From assembly GCA_020796225.1 (NCBI GenBank), contig CM036771.1, forward strand, positions 28,502,176-28,566,175: a stretch of 64,000 bases of DNA, given 5' to 3'. Shown in pieces: positions 1-63,835 of the stretch. The position numbers were made by a program, and so were the translations under genes. The notes beneath the pieces are model-generated. The model saw only the letters and a program-made list of their open reading frames with translations, was not told where the DNA came from and searched no databases. This DNA is from Arion vulgaris. Taxonomy: Eukaryota; Mollusca; Gastropoda; Stylommatophora; Arionidae. Within the stretch, counting starts at the first letter, position 1, and each line of letters starts with the position of its first letter.

Positions 1-1705
1 TTGGGGCCTCGCAGTTTGCTTGTATTTTATGTCCTGTAGTGTTTTTTTTAAAGTATAGTTGGGGCCCCCATGATTGCTTATAAATTATGCCTGTAGTGTG
101 TTTTTTTAAAGTATAATTTGGCCTCCATGATTCCCCAATTTTGCCCTTAGTGTGTTCTTTTATTTATAGTTGGCCTCATGTTTTGCTTTAACATTGTCCT
201 TAAAATTTGTTCTTTTGGGTATCGTTGTGGCCCCCATTGTTTTCTTGTAATTTATGTCCTGTAGTTGTTTTTTTAGTATCTTTACCTACATGATTGCTTG
301 TAATTTGCCTGTAGTGTGTTCTTTTAGTATCATTTGGCCTCCTTGTTGCTTTAATTTATGTCCTGTAGTTGTTCTTTTAGTATCTTAGGGCCCCCCATGA
401 TTGCTTGTAATTTATGCCCTTAAGTGTTTTTTTTAGTATCGTTGGGCCTACACCATTTTTTTAGTTATGTCCTTAAAATTGTATTTTTTTAGTATCTTGT
501 GCCTCCATGATTTTATATTTAGCCTGTATTGTTCTTTTTAAGATCGGTTGTGGCCTCCGATTGTTGAATTTTCCTGTAGTTTTCTTTTTTAGTATAGAAA
601 TTTCCTCTAGGTTCCCCTTTAAAATTATATCCAGTGTGTTTTTTTTAGTATCTTTGGGGCCCCAAGATTGCTTGAAAATTATGTCCTGTAGTTGTTTTTT
701 TAAAAAATTTTAGCCCCCTTCTTGATTTTGAAATTATTTTTTTTTTAAAAATTAATTGTTCTTTTTGTTATAGTTGTGTTTTTTTAAATTGATTTGTATT
801 GAAATTTAGGGCCTGTAGTGTTTCTTTTAGTACCCTTTTTGGGGCCTTTAATGTTTTTTTTAAAGGGTTATTTTCCTGTAGTTTTTTTTTTAGTTTTTAA
901 TTGTCCCTCCTTTTGTAATTTATTCCTGTAGTGTTTTCTTTTATTATAATTGTGTCCCTTAATTCTTGTAATTTGCCTTAGTGTGTTCTTTTAGTATCGT
1001 TGTGTCCTCTATGATTCTTTTATTTTCCCTGTTGGTTCTTTTTAGTATGTTGTTGGCCTCCATGATTGCTTGTAGTTATGCCCTGTAGTGTTTTTTTTAA
1101 AAGTATAATTTGTCCTCTAGGGTTTGCTTGAAATTAAAGTCCTGTAGTGTTTTTTTTAAGTATCTTTGGCCTCTTGATTGGCAGTTATGTCCTGTGTTTT
1201 TTCTTTTATTATCTTGTCTCGGGTTTACTTTAATTATTCCAAAATGTGTTCTTTTAGTATCGTTTTGTCCCCCTATGATTCCCTTGTGGCTTTTCCCTGG
1301 GTGTTTCCCCAGTATCGTTGTTTTCTTTTTATGTCCTGTGGTGTGTTCTTTTATTTCGTTTTTGGCCTCATGATTGTTTAGTTATTTAGTGTGTTCTTTT
1401 AGTATCTTTGTGTCCTCTATGATTTCTTGTTTTATCCCCTGTAGTGTGTTCTTTTAGTATCTTTGTGGCCTGCAATTCCCGGGTGTTATGCCTGGTGTGT
1501 TTTTTTAAGTATAATTGTGTTTTTGTTTTGAGGGCCTTTTCCTTTGTGTGTGTTTTTTTAGTATCTTTTTTCCCCCAAAGTTTTTTGGGAATTTTTGCCC
1601 TTTTTAATTTCTTTTAGTATCTTTTGTTTTACATGATTTGCGAAATTTACCCCTCCCCAAGTTTTTTTACTGTGTTTTTGGATTTTTCCTGTTTAAAGGT
1701 TAAAA
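1..1705. repeat. Degenerate ~57-bp tandem satellite
   Basis: The stretch is built from many imperfect copies of a unit of about 57 bp. Each copy contains variants of 'tcctgtagtgtgttctttt', then 'agtatcgttgtggcctcc', then 'atgattgcttgtaattta'. Copies differ mainly in the length of T, G and C runs, so the period drifts by several bases. The strand shown is strongly T-rich and G-rich. Short hydrophobic reading frames here (for example 507-713 and 1110-1373) are composition artefacts. The array is cut by the window edge. The homopolymer noise may be decay or low-accuracy long-read consensus. Confidence 0.8.
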
Positions 1706-1836
1706 TGAAAAAACCCCAGAAATAAAAACATTCACAGTAAACCCCAGGAGTTAGACGGGGATTGTCCCCCCCTTTTGTTTATAACCCATGGCCCCAACAT
1801 AAGTAGAAAAGAAAAGGAATAGAAAAAAATTTTCAA

Positions 1837-2810
1837 ACTTTATTTGCAGATGATCAAGTACTGATTGCAGAAAACGAAGAATCTCTCCAGAACCATTTGA
1901 GCTTAGTTAACATCAAGGGTGAGGAGTACAACATGAAAATAAATATAATAAAGACAGAGACAATGGCAATAAGTAGACAACCAGAAAACCTTACAATAAA
2001 ACTCAAGAACGTAGACATAAAACAAACAATTGAGGCCAAATACTTATGTGCAATTTTCACAGCAGATGGAAGTATCGATAGCGAAATCAGCAATCGTTGG
2101 ACAAAAGCTAACCAAGTACTGGGACAGTTAACACCACTACATTAGCAACGGGCATATGCATTTTATGTGGTGCAGGTTGCTTTTTGTGGTGGTATTCGGC
2201 TGTTTCATTCTGGAATTAGTTTACACAGGAAACATTTCACAGGAAGCATTTCGTGTGATTTTCATTGACACAGGAACGGAGCATCTATGGGGTAACCCGT
2301 TGCAGTGAAGTTGGAACCGTACTTATGAACTATGAACTATGAACTAACACCACTGTTGTCACATAAAGAGATACCGCTAACAACTAAAGCAAATCTCATA
2401 AGAACGATTTTCTGGCCAACACTATGCTACCAGTGTCAAACATGGCCAATAACAGTAACTAATGAAGGGAAAATCATAACGACAGAGATGAGGTGTCTTA
2501 GAAGAGCTGCAGGTGTGACAATAAGAGACAAAATTAGAAATGAAGAAATCAGAAGAAGACTTGATGTGAAACCAGTCTTCTTAAAATAGCATACATATGT
2601 AATTCATATGTACTTCACATGTAATTCGTAATAGAACAACAGATTAAATGCTTTGAACACCTGCCAAGAATGCCCTGGTATCGCCTACCCTAGAAAGCCA
2701 CACAGAAAAAGTATAATGAGTACAAAGCAAAAGGAAGACCACGACGGCATCAAGAATAGCCTTACGAAAATTAATATCAGCTTACAAAGTGTCTTAAATC
2801 AAGCACACAC
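1837..2810 (+). mobile_element. LINE-A fragment (RT C-terminal half), split by a SINE
   Basis: Translation gives the reverse-transcriptase box FADDQVL followed by a thumb and C-terminal region. Recognisable pieces are 'NMKINIIKTETMAIS', 'LCYQCQTW' and 'TTEMRCLRRAAGVT'. The same order is seen in the longer copy at 17878-19316. The fragment is broken at 2139-2344 by a short insertion and degrades after about 2590 into stops and frameshifts. The 5' half, including the endonuclease, is absent. It is a dead non-LTR retrotransposon copy, and its clade cannot be fixed from the sequence alone. Confidence 0.8.
2139..2344 (+). mobile_element. SINE-C insertion with heptamer tail
   Basis: A 206-bp insertion interrupts the LINE-A reading region. 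It is flanked by identical 10-bp duplications, TAACACCACT, at 2129-2138 and 2345-2354. It ends in tandem heptamers (tatgaac repeated), the kind of simple-repeat 3' tail typical of SINEs. A second copy lies on the minus strand at about 33770-33975. No reading frame is conserved between copies. No clear pol III boxes are seen, so this copy may be 5'-truncated. Confidence 0.75.
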
Positions 2811-2989
2811 CGATCATTACGTTTCTCCCTCCCCTCCCCGCCAACACTTATATAAAGAAGTAAATGGTGGAAGAGAAGAAGAAGAATGTGTACAGCCTTT
2901 CGCAGCTGGTTCACGCAAAATTAAAGTAATAATGGAAGCAGTGGCGTGCCGCCCTCTGGACTAGTAGGACTAGCTTGTTCCCAAGCGTG

Positions 2990-4325
2990 AAGACATTACA
3001 GTTATTTTAATTTGAATTAAATTTTCATTTAATTAAATTTCATCTAATTAAAAGCATAAAATAAAAATATTGATTAAACAGCATTAATATTTCTCAAAAT
3101 TTGTGTCGCATTACTGCAACGATATTTCCTGTTAATTGAGATACCAAAGACTCCACTTAGACATCGGTAGCGCTCGTTTTTTTTTTTTTACCAAAGAGGG
3201 TCATGGTTTAATAGGCTCTTTCCGAAACATGGACTAGCTGACTCTACAATAGTCTTGTGTGATTGTCTGTGTATATATATATTATAAATGGCGTATAATT
3301 CATACGCGTATAAATAAGTATATATATATTATATATAATATATATTATATATATATTATAACCCTTGGCGTTCTGTCGCATACAAATTTATTTGCCGTTT
3401 TTATCTTCTGATGGGTAATTCTTTCGTTATTAACCATATTTAATTGTTCCAGTTAATGAAAGGGATCTGGGGAAGTGTTCAATTGTTAGTACAGTTTGAC
3501 AGCGCTTCAAAGTATGAAATATAGAAACGGAATTGGTTTTGAAATCTAGTCCCTCACTACAGAGCGTAGAGTATACCACAGCCTGGCTCTAGCACAGGCC
3601 AGACAACTGGCCGGGTATTCCCTGACCTAGATAAAAAAAGGGATCTGGAAAATACAGATGTTTGATAGAACACTGCACGCTTTTTGCAATTTTACTCAAT
3701 TCGGTGAGTCTATGGTTATTTGTTGGTGAAACATATTCATTATATTGATATTCCTTATTGTTAAACTTAACTTGTTGGATAATATGACTTCGAGTTAGCT
3801 TTTTGTGTTGATTTTAAAATGAATTCGTCTATATACACCAATACTGGAATGCGAGGTCACGTGGTGTAGTTGGGGTCTGATTTCCCATAATTCTTACCTG
3901 AGCCCGAAGGCCCAGTAGTTTATAGTTGGCTCTGAGTATACATACATGTGACGTAATAAAAGTAGGGCATCGAGATACTGCATGCAGTGTTGTTGGCCTG
4001 TCACGTGTTGTATTCGCGAATGATTAGATTATTCGCATCATCATCTGGATGTCTCAGTTTTGAAGAAATGTATCAAGTAAAAATGAAAGGTAGACCAAGC
4101 ACAAACATTTCGGTTAGAACAAAAGTGATATACTGTATGCGCCATTTCACGACGGACTATTACATTGGTACAAAATGGTTAACTGAATGCAAATCAAGAA
4201 GCAGATTGTATCAATTGTTGGCCTTGTGCGCTGTTCGAAACAGATCAGGTAGTTTGGAGTAATAATGTTTTTGTGATATCAATAATTTTCACATGTCAAT
4301 ATGCGACACGAAAAGATTCATTATC
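2990..4325. other. AT-rich intergenic stretch, no gene recognised
   Basis: The stretch contains a poly-T run near 3178-3190, an AT palindromic tract (3255-3362) and unique-looking sequence. The open frame at 3987-4262 (91 codons) has no recognisable domain, no supporting context and no detected relative. I see no exon, RNA gene or complete repeat here. Confidence 0.5.
3255..3362. repeat. (TA)n-rich palindromic tract
   Basis: Alternating TA runs with short self-complementary blocks (tatatatattatatataata and relatives) could fold back on themselves. This is a simple-sequence tract with no sign of coding or regulatory function. Confidence 0.8.
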
Positions 4326-4327
4326 CG

Positions 4328-4386
4328 CAATAACTACATTACAAACGCAATAACTACATTACAAACGCAATAACTACATTACAAAC
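4328..4386. repeat. 20-bp tandem repeat, three copies
   Basis: The unit 'gcaataactacattacaaac' occurs three times head to tail. It is a short minisatellite without spacers. Confidence 0.85.
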
Positions 4387-4536
4387 TTTCGAAGAAACTA
4401 TAATATAGTTGCAGTGCTTCTTTTCTTGTGTTGTCACACTGTTACCGGGTAGTTGCCCAGTGTCATGGTTTTCTGTTTCTCTATTAAGTGAACATAAAAG
4501 TTTTGATGCTTTAAAACATAACTCATTGGTGGATTC

Positions 4537-4783
4537 TTCTTCTTTGCGTTCGTTCTTTACAACCAATTTAAATCACTCTTTGTGATGTTTGATCTTTGCC
4601 AAGAACGTGTATACGTTGCACATTGGTTTGGTAGGCCCATAAACGCATATGACTTCTACACGTTTAGGACACATGCATCCAATTTCAGCCAAACCTCCTT
4701 AGTCGCCTCTTACGACATGCGTGGCAGGTAACAGTGGTTATATTCTTTATACCCCAAATTTGGGCCCGGTAACCACTCGGGCG
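4537..4783 (-). mobile_element. SINE-A, full length, with 13-bp target duplication
   Basis: This is a 247-bp minus-strand copy of the window's main SINE. Perfect target-site duplications CATTGGTGGATTC flank it at 4524-4536 and 4784-4796. In the sense direction it begins with 'cgcccgagtggttacc', which resembles a tRNA A-box region. It then carries the core 'tgtcgtaagaggcgact' and ends in a (GAA)n tail. Perfect duplications suggest a fairly recent insertion. Confidence 0.9.
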
Positions 4784-4865
4784 CATTGGTGGATTCAAAC
4801 CAGTAACTAATGAGGTGATTAATTGATGTGTGCTGTGCTTTGGCTAAACAAGAGTTCTCATTCAC

Positions 4866-5046
4866 AACGAACGGCAAGATTCCCTTAACAGGGAAACTAC
4901 AACGAACGGCAAGATTCCTTAACAGGGAAACTACAACGAACGGCAAGATTCCTTAACCGGGAAACTACAACGAACGGCAAGATTCCCTTAACCCGGGAAA
5001 CTACAACGAACGGCAAGATTCCCTTAACCGGGGAAACTACAACGAA
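4866..5046. repeat. ~36-bp minisatellite, five copies
   Basis: Five tandem units of 'caacgaacggcaagattccc' plus 'ttaaccgggaaacta'. Unit length varies from 35 to 37 bp, only at the C and G runs on either side of ttaac. The array abuts a SINE-B copy. There are no unique spacers, so it is not a CRISPR array. Confidence 0.9.
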
Positions 5047-5057
5047 CAAAAGCATCG

Positions 5058-5390
5058 CCCGTGTGGTGCTGGGGTCCACAGGGAAGCAACGAATAGTACC
5101 ACTGCGACCTAAAGGCAGTTCATAAGAGGCGACTGATGTAGGACCTAGGAAGGCTACGATAGTAAATAAAAGCATCGCAGAAGTCGTATGTGCTGGCTAC
5201 TTGTAGGCGCATAACGGGTACAACGTTCAATCGTTCTTAGGCTCAGCTCACATACAAATCACACAGAGTGGTTAACAAGTAGTCGTCATGGAGTGTTCAA
5301 GAAGAAAAGCTCTTAGACTCAGATCACATACAAATCACACAGAGTGGTTAACAAGTAGTCGTCATGGAGTGTTCGAAGAAGAGCACATAC
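5058..5390 (+). mobile_element. SINE-B copy with duplicated 3' segment
   Basis: The copy matches the SINE-B order: head 'cgtgtggtgctggggtcc', core 'aagaggcgactgatg', then 'agtaaataaaagc', then 'cacatacaaatcacacagag'. The terminal segment from 'gactcagatcacatac' to the poly-purine end is present twice in tandem (about 5237-5312 and 5317-5390). The second copy is either a local duplication or a second truncated insertion. No clear flanking target duplication was found. Confidence 0.75.
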
Positions 5391-5403
5391 ATATATTATA
5401 TGT

Positions 5404-5480
5404 GAGGTCTCTGTGGTTAAGTGGTTAAACCCTTGTCTTGCAAGTCGAAGGACGTGTGTTCGAATCCGGACAGTGCTGTT
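5404..5480 (+). repeat. tRNA-like sequence (probable SINE head)
   Basis: The segment contains an A-box-like 'tggttaagtggttaaacc' and a B-box-like 'gtgttcgaatcc' at tRNA-like spacing, with an anticodon-loop-like 'cttgcaag' between. The acceptor stem does not pair cleanly and no terminator follows directly. It is better explained as a tRNA-derived repeat head or tRNA pseudogene than as a working tRNA. Confidence 0.5.
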
Positions 5481-5892
5481 CTGTTCACAAGTGCATTTAT
5501 TTTCCATAGAAACCTAGCATTGTTGACGGAGCTACGGAGTTCATGCTTTGTGCAATGCACTCGGTTGGAGACGTGTCATTTCCGTATAGAAGAATCGAGC
5601 CATATGGGGTAAAACCTGGTGTAATGGAGTCAATCCTTTGGCTGAAAAACTTTTACGTACTTCATAAATATGATAGTAAGTTGGAGTTTTATCTTCAGAG
5701 TATTGGGGAGGGGAGGTTTCAACCTCCAACATAATTCAAAACTACATCATTGAATGTGTTGATGATGTCATTCTGTATGAATTGAAGTCGGAACTTAATA
5801 ATGCATTTTTTCTCTAGCAATAATGTTAGACGAAACTATGGACATTGCAAAGCTCTCTCGAAAGAGGTAATCTGTGAACGGTAAAAGTATCC

Positions 5893-7675
5893 TTGCTATT
5901 GAAAATAATGGTGCGCTCTTTGATTAAATGTGAAGTTAATCCTTGGCTGGTGAACTGGATAGCTGCTTCTTTAATGGAGAGAACCGTTGCATTCCGTTTA
6001 GGAACATGGACATCGGATCCTGCACGTATATGCCCGGGATTACCCAGGGTTCTCCTCTATCACCCGTGTTGTTTAATATTTACACAGCAAATTTAGCTAA
6101 AATTCAGCCAACCGGATTGGGTCGGACATTGACATTTGCAGATGATATCTTAATATATAGGACTGGGTCAGATAGACGAGAGATGGTTGACGATATTCAG
6201 AAAACATTGCGTACCATTTTGGGTTGGTGTAGAGAGTCTTGCTCTCAGGTGAATCCTGAAAAAGCGTGTATGTTGTGGTGCTCGTTGAATAATTACATCG
6301 CCAAGGCTGACCTACCCTGTGTAATCTTTGATGAACATACCATCGAGCGCAGAGACAGGTTGCGCTATCTTGGAATAACCTTTGATCGTAGTCTATCTTT
6401 CAAACACCATATTGAACAGACGATACAACGGTGCAAGCGTGGTCTTGCGGCTCTTAAAGTTATGGTGGCCGCACACCTTGAGCAGAGACTACTTGCCATT
6501 TTGTTCGATCGACTGGTAATGTCAGTGGTAGATTACGGACTCGGAATTCTTACGATATCAAGATCACAATGTGAACGACTCGAACGGGTTCAGAATGAAG
6601 GTATGCGTATAGTTCTGGGCTGCACTAGAGATACCCCCATTGTGAAAATGAGATATATGCTTGTCCTTCTGTCACTACGCTCCCGTCATGCAATCGCCCA
6701 AACCAAGGCATATATGCGGGTTACTTCGGATAAGAGACATCCACTACACAAGAACACTAATGATGTTAAGGGCACGAGAATCAAGCGTGGCATGTCGTGG
6801 ATGGCCCAGGTTGAGAGAACAATTGGCCAGGTGACTACGGTTGCGACTCTACCAAAAGGGGAAGAATGGATCCCAACAGATGGTAGCATGATGAACTATC
6901 TCAACGTTATCATTACTCTTGGAAGAGAATGTAGAGATTGGAGCAACATGAAGGCTGATCTCGCAGTTAAGCAGCTGATAGAAGATATGCAAGGGATGAT
7001 GATGTTGTTGTATATACCAATGGGTCGGTTCAACGTGGTGAGAAATCCGGCTGGGGTTTCTTGGCTAATGCGCATGGTAGGGTTGTTGCAGAGCGAAGTG
7101 GGGCATACAGGACAACTACTTCTGTAAAGTAGTTGTCCTGTATGGATGGATGGAGGTTGAGGCTGTTACTGCTGCCCTCCATTGGATTTCTGGGACTTCA
7201 TTTACTGGGGCAGTTGTTGTATCTGACTCTCAGTCGATGCTTCCCAAGATCCAGAAGGGCAGGTTTCGGTATGAGTGGATGTCGTCTATAGAAGTTTCTA
7301 ACCTCCAGCGGCTTACGTGGATATACTGTCCTGGACATGCGGGTGTTGACGGTAATGAGAGAGCGCACAGGCTTGCATCAACAGCATCGATTGTTGGGGA
7401 GTTGAAGATGGATAAGGGGATATTCTTCGGTCTCTTCGCGACTCTCTGTTGGATGAGGACACTAAAATCGATGTTGAATCGATCAAACGATTTAAGCAGT
7501 TTGGAGTTACCCGTTGTTCAAGTCGAACTGGATGCCTGAGAGGCAGAGTGAGAGGTGTGTTTAGTCAGCGAGCCACAGGCACCATCAGTATGCATACTCT
7601 TCGATATCTGTTGGGGAGACTGAGCACTTATGGGTCTGCCCGGAGTGCAATGACGTCAGTTTAGTAACCAATAAC
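5893..7675 (+). mobile_element. LINE-I copy: reverse transcriptase plus RNase H
   Basis: A long open stretch (about 5943-7127) encodes RT motifs in order: 'QGSPLSPVLFNIYTANL', then 'LTFADDILIYRTG' with the DD pair at 6141-6146, then 'LRYLGITFDRSLSFKHH'. An RNase H domain follows in other frames: 'GWGFLANAHGRVVAE', 'MEVEAVTAALHWISG', 'SDSQSM', 'IYCPGHAGVDGNERAHRLA'. Domain order fits the I-type LINEs. The first RNase H catalytic Asp reads as Asn (YTNGS near 7014). Frameshifts occur near 5940, 7130 and 7450, so the copy is inactive. The 3' end runs into 'ttagtaaccaataacc', shared by other copies in the window. The 5' endonuclease half is missing. Confidence 0.88.
7104..7144. repeat. Perfect 16-bp inverted repeat, 9-nt loop
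   Basis: The arms 'catacaggacaactac' (7104-7119) and 'gtagttgtcctgtatg' (7129-7144) are exact reverse complements. The related LINE-I copy at 16447-17035 has only the first arm followed by the normal continuation. The second arm is therefore an inserted fold-back inside the RNase H region and causes the local frameshift. Confidence 0.85.
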
Positions 7676-7923
7676 CAATCCTTGCTAAATTGCCTTGTTT
7701 CTTAACCTAGTCCCCTTTTAGAAAAGTCCCCGCACGCCACTGACTGGAAGATCTCCTTGAACTAATTCTTTCGACGGACCAAGAAATGAAGTTCAAAAAG
7801 ATATATTATTTGCATCTGTGCTAAATGATTTAAAAAAAACCACTATCCGACATTGTGTAAGGGGGGATAATCACAATTATTCATGTGAGATAACAAAACA
7901 AGTTGTCCCGGAAATGAAGTTGT

Positions 7924-7945
7924 CACGTGATTGATTTTGGCGCGC
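7924..7945 (+). promoter_or_regulatory. E-box and E2F-type site upstream of MCM7
   Basis: CACGTG (7924-7929) is followed by TTTTGGCGCGC (7935-7945), ending 88 bp before the ATG. The second element matches the E2F consensus TTTSGCGC. Vertebrate MCM genes, MCM7 included, are known E2F targets with S-phase expression, and E-box regulation by Myc-family factors is described for MCM7. That this pair works as the promoter here is inferred. It lies in the roughly 350 bp of unique sequence between the upstream LINE and the start codon. No TATA box is evident. Confidence 0.65.
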
Positions 7946-8033
7946 TAGCTTACACTATGACATATCTTTGAGATAGTGGCGTTGAGGAGGTAGATTAAAA
8001 ACACCACAATAAACCCAGTATAAACAAGAAATC

Positions 8034-61319
<53,286 letters not shown>

Positions 61320-61359
61320 ATTTTGACAACAGTTATTTTGTTAATAATTGTACTTTTAT

Positions 61360-61617
61360 GTCTTTCTTTTCTTTGTCCTTCTCTGCTTTTTGCCGCTAGG
61401 CTAGCAGGTTTAACTGATGATCGGTTTCCGAGATAATGCACGCTCTGTCGCTTGATATGGTGTGGTATTGTGGAGTTTTAAGATGTCTGTAACTCCATCA
61501 ACCCATCTTTTCTTGGTCTGCCCTTCCTCTTGATGATTCCATTTTCAGGTTGTACGCTCTTGCAACTGGTGTATTCGGTTCATTCTGACCAAGTGGCCAA
61601 ACCATTTGAGTCTCTGT
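61360..61617 (-). mobile_element. LINE C-terminal end just past the MCM7 stop
   Basis: Nearly identical to the minus-strand sequence at 34005-34275. It starts 41 bp after the MCM7 stop codon, so the 3' UTR probably runs into or through it. Confidence 0.82.
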
Positions 61618-61639
61618 ATTATAGACTTTTATGTAATAG

Positions 61640-63200
61640 ATAAAAATAATAATAATCTACAACACTAACCGGACTCTAAGAATTCAAAGTCAAATGTGGT
61701 GTAGCTAGACGAGCACTGTGCACTGTACTATATAGGTAGTCAAAGAAGAATAGTAAACCAACAAAGAACCGGTACCATTAGTTACCCCTCGCTGAGAGAC
61801 ATACTGAGGAGATTGGAGAACTTATTGGTTCGCTGTGCAGTGAAGATGATGATCCAAAACTAAACTAAACAAGATAAAAAATAGAGATACGACATAATTA
61901 AGTTGACATCTTGATGTCAGTTGACATGCACATAAGATATCAAGTGATGAGTATGTACAAAATATGTAACCAGTTATCGGTACACAAGAGAAAACTATGT
62001 ACCAATGGTGAAACACATAAAAATGAAGTGCAATAATTTTACAAATTACAAAAAAAAGGATGCAACATTTCTACCCAAAGACCTTTATCAAGAAAATAAT
62101 ACAAAATATGTTCAGTAAGTGATTCTGTAATACAGCATCAAGTGGTGTTCCAAACCCAACGGAGTACTAGCTTGTTCTGTGTTAGTATCACTTTTTCCAT
62201 CCTGTGATGGTATCACTTGTGTTAACTTCACCTGTGATATCAGAACTTCTCAAAATACAGTCCGTGCTCCCGATATATTGGTCTGAGAATATTATTTCAC
62301 TATTTTTCGGTATTTGAAAATAAATTGTGTACAAATGTGACGTTAAACACAATCCACATGTTCTACATGGTTTTGCGAGATAGCGGACGCTGTTGAGTGA
62401 TTTTTGTGTGCTGATAAGGTAATTAGTTAAGCATTTTCATGTTAAGAAGATAATTTTCGGAAATGGTCATTCTAAAAGTATAGCAGAGCAAGCTGTTGAA
62501 CTTGTTTTTAATGAATCTGACGATAAATTAAACTTAAAAATGATTATTCTGATAAGGATATAGAAAGGGAGTCAGATGATCATTTAGACGACAAAGAATT
62601 GTTTTAATTGATTGATATTCAAGCTATATGTGTTCAATATGGAGAAAAATCTTCATATACAGTATTCGCGGCCATGCCCACATATTAAATCAAATAAATT
62701 TTAAAGCTTAGTATTCTACAAATATGTAATAAGCAGGAATAACGGAGATGATGGGGTAAGTCAATAACAAATTATAGAGCACTTAAGAGAGCTAAGTTAT
62801 CGTGTTTTAATATAACTGATGTAGGCTGTTTTTGCCCAGAAGCTCTGTATAAGGCATTTTTGAGGTACAGGTGGCCAGGGTTCAAAGGTTTAAGTATCCA
62901 CCTTCTTGTTTAGAGTCTGATTCGGAGAAATATATATAGTGTCAATATTAACAGCATTTATTAAGATTAAGATGAACAAAATGATTGCTCATTATAACCC
63001 AATTGACAATAAAAATAACACATTTGAGTTGGCCATGGAATCATTTTCTGAAACATGTGTCGTCTAACCTTATGCTTCTTGTTATTGACACCTTTTGAAA
63101 TAAATTTAATCATTAGAAACCAAAATTGTAGTTTGTATTGTCATTTTTGTTTGTTTGAATGGTTACAATTTGTGAAATATAATTTGTGATATATTTTCAT
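61640..63200. other. AT-rich region without recognised genes
   Basis: Small open frames occur. Near 62450-62600 one reading gives an acidic stretch 'VELVFNESDDKLNLKN', reminiscent of the acidic N-termini of transposases. No terminal repeats or motifs confirm this. Confidence 0.35.
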
Positions 63201-63204
63201 CTTT

Positions 63205-63480
63205 GGTATTACATAATAATAATAATTCCTCTCGTACATACGTTACATAGGGCCTGCAAGTAATATCTCCATACCACTCTATCCTGGGCAACTCGCTCAA
63301 TCTCCTCCATGGAACTGAGACCGATACTTCTTGCCTCTCTCAGCAAAGTTCGTTTCAGGGTCTCCTTAGATCGATCTCTCTTTCTTGAACCCTTTGCATC
63401 CCACTTCAATGCCTGCTTTGATATTCGTTGATCATTTCTCCTCAAGGTATGTCCAACATCTTCTCTCTCTTATAACAGTT
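63205..63480 (-). mobile_element. LINE-C C-terminal fragment
   Basis: The minus frame reads 'MRRNDQRISKQALKWDAKGS', 'LKRTLLREARSIGLSSMEEI' and 'ERVAQDRVVWRYYLQALCNV', the better-preserved counterpart of 60600-60840. The (ATT)n tail lies at 63214-63228. It is a separate insertion. Confidence 0.85.
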
Positions 63481-63604
63481 GTCCCTAGTGGTTGACCAGA
63501 CATGATGGTATTACATAGTTTGTGATCAAATGACCCCAGCACTGTCAATCGTGGTTGCCACCAATTCTCTCTCGCGATCACCGCCCAGACTGATGTAACA
63601 GATT

Positions 63605-63725
63605 TCCCCATAAATCCTGTTCATTTTACATCTTCAGCATCATTTGGAGCTCTGGTGTTCTTCGCCGATGTGTCTGGTTTCAGCCAGTGTTTACTTGGTT
63701 CGCTCTCCGTTATGTAGCCATCTAG
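63605..63725 (-). repeat. Shared repeat block, copy 3
   Basis: Minus-strand copy of the block at 28975 and 30535 ('ccagtgtttacttggttcgc', 'catttggagctctggtg'). It probably belongs to the same unidentified transposon leader. Confidence 0.6.
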
Positions 63726-63754
63726 TGTTTTTTTTTATGGTGTGGGGTAGCTAG

Positions 63755-63835
63755 CCCCCATGCCAAACCTCCTTAGTCGCCTCCTACGACATGTGGTAGG
63801 TAACAGTGGTTCTATTTTTTACACCACCAATTCAA
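63755..63835 (-). mobile_element. SINE-A fragment
   Basis: Only the middle of SINE-A is present ('ccaaacctccttagtcgcct', 'ggtaacagtggttctatttt'), about 80 bp. No duplications found. Confidence 0.75.

Noticed and set aside
507..1381. Hydrophobic open frames in the satellite
   Set aside because: T-rich repeat produces Phe/Leu/Val-rich frames by composition alone.
4866..5046. CRISPR-like array
   Set aside because: The units are adjacent, with no unique spacers and no cas genes, and the sequence is eukaryotic. The same applies to arrays at 35824, 43582 and 4328.
5404..5480. Functional tRNA gene
   Set aside because: A-box and B-box-like segments exist but the acceptor stem and terminator are not convincing. 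It is more likely a SINE head.
8019..8024. TATAAA just before the MCM7 start codon
   Set aside because: It lies only about 10 bp before the ATG, too close to act as a TATA box for this transcript.
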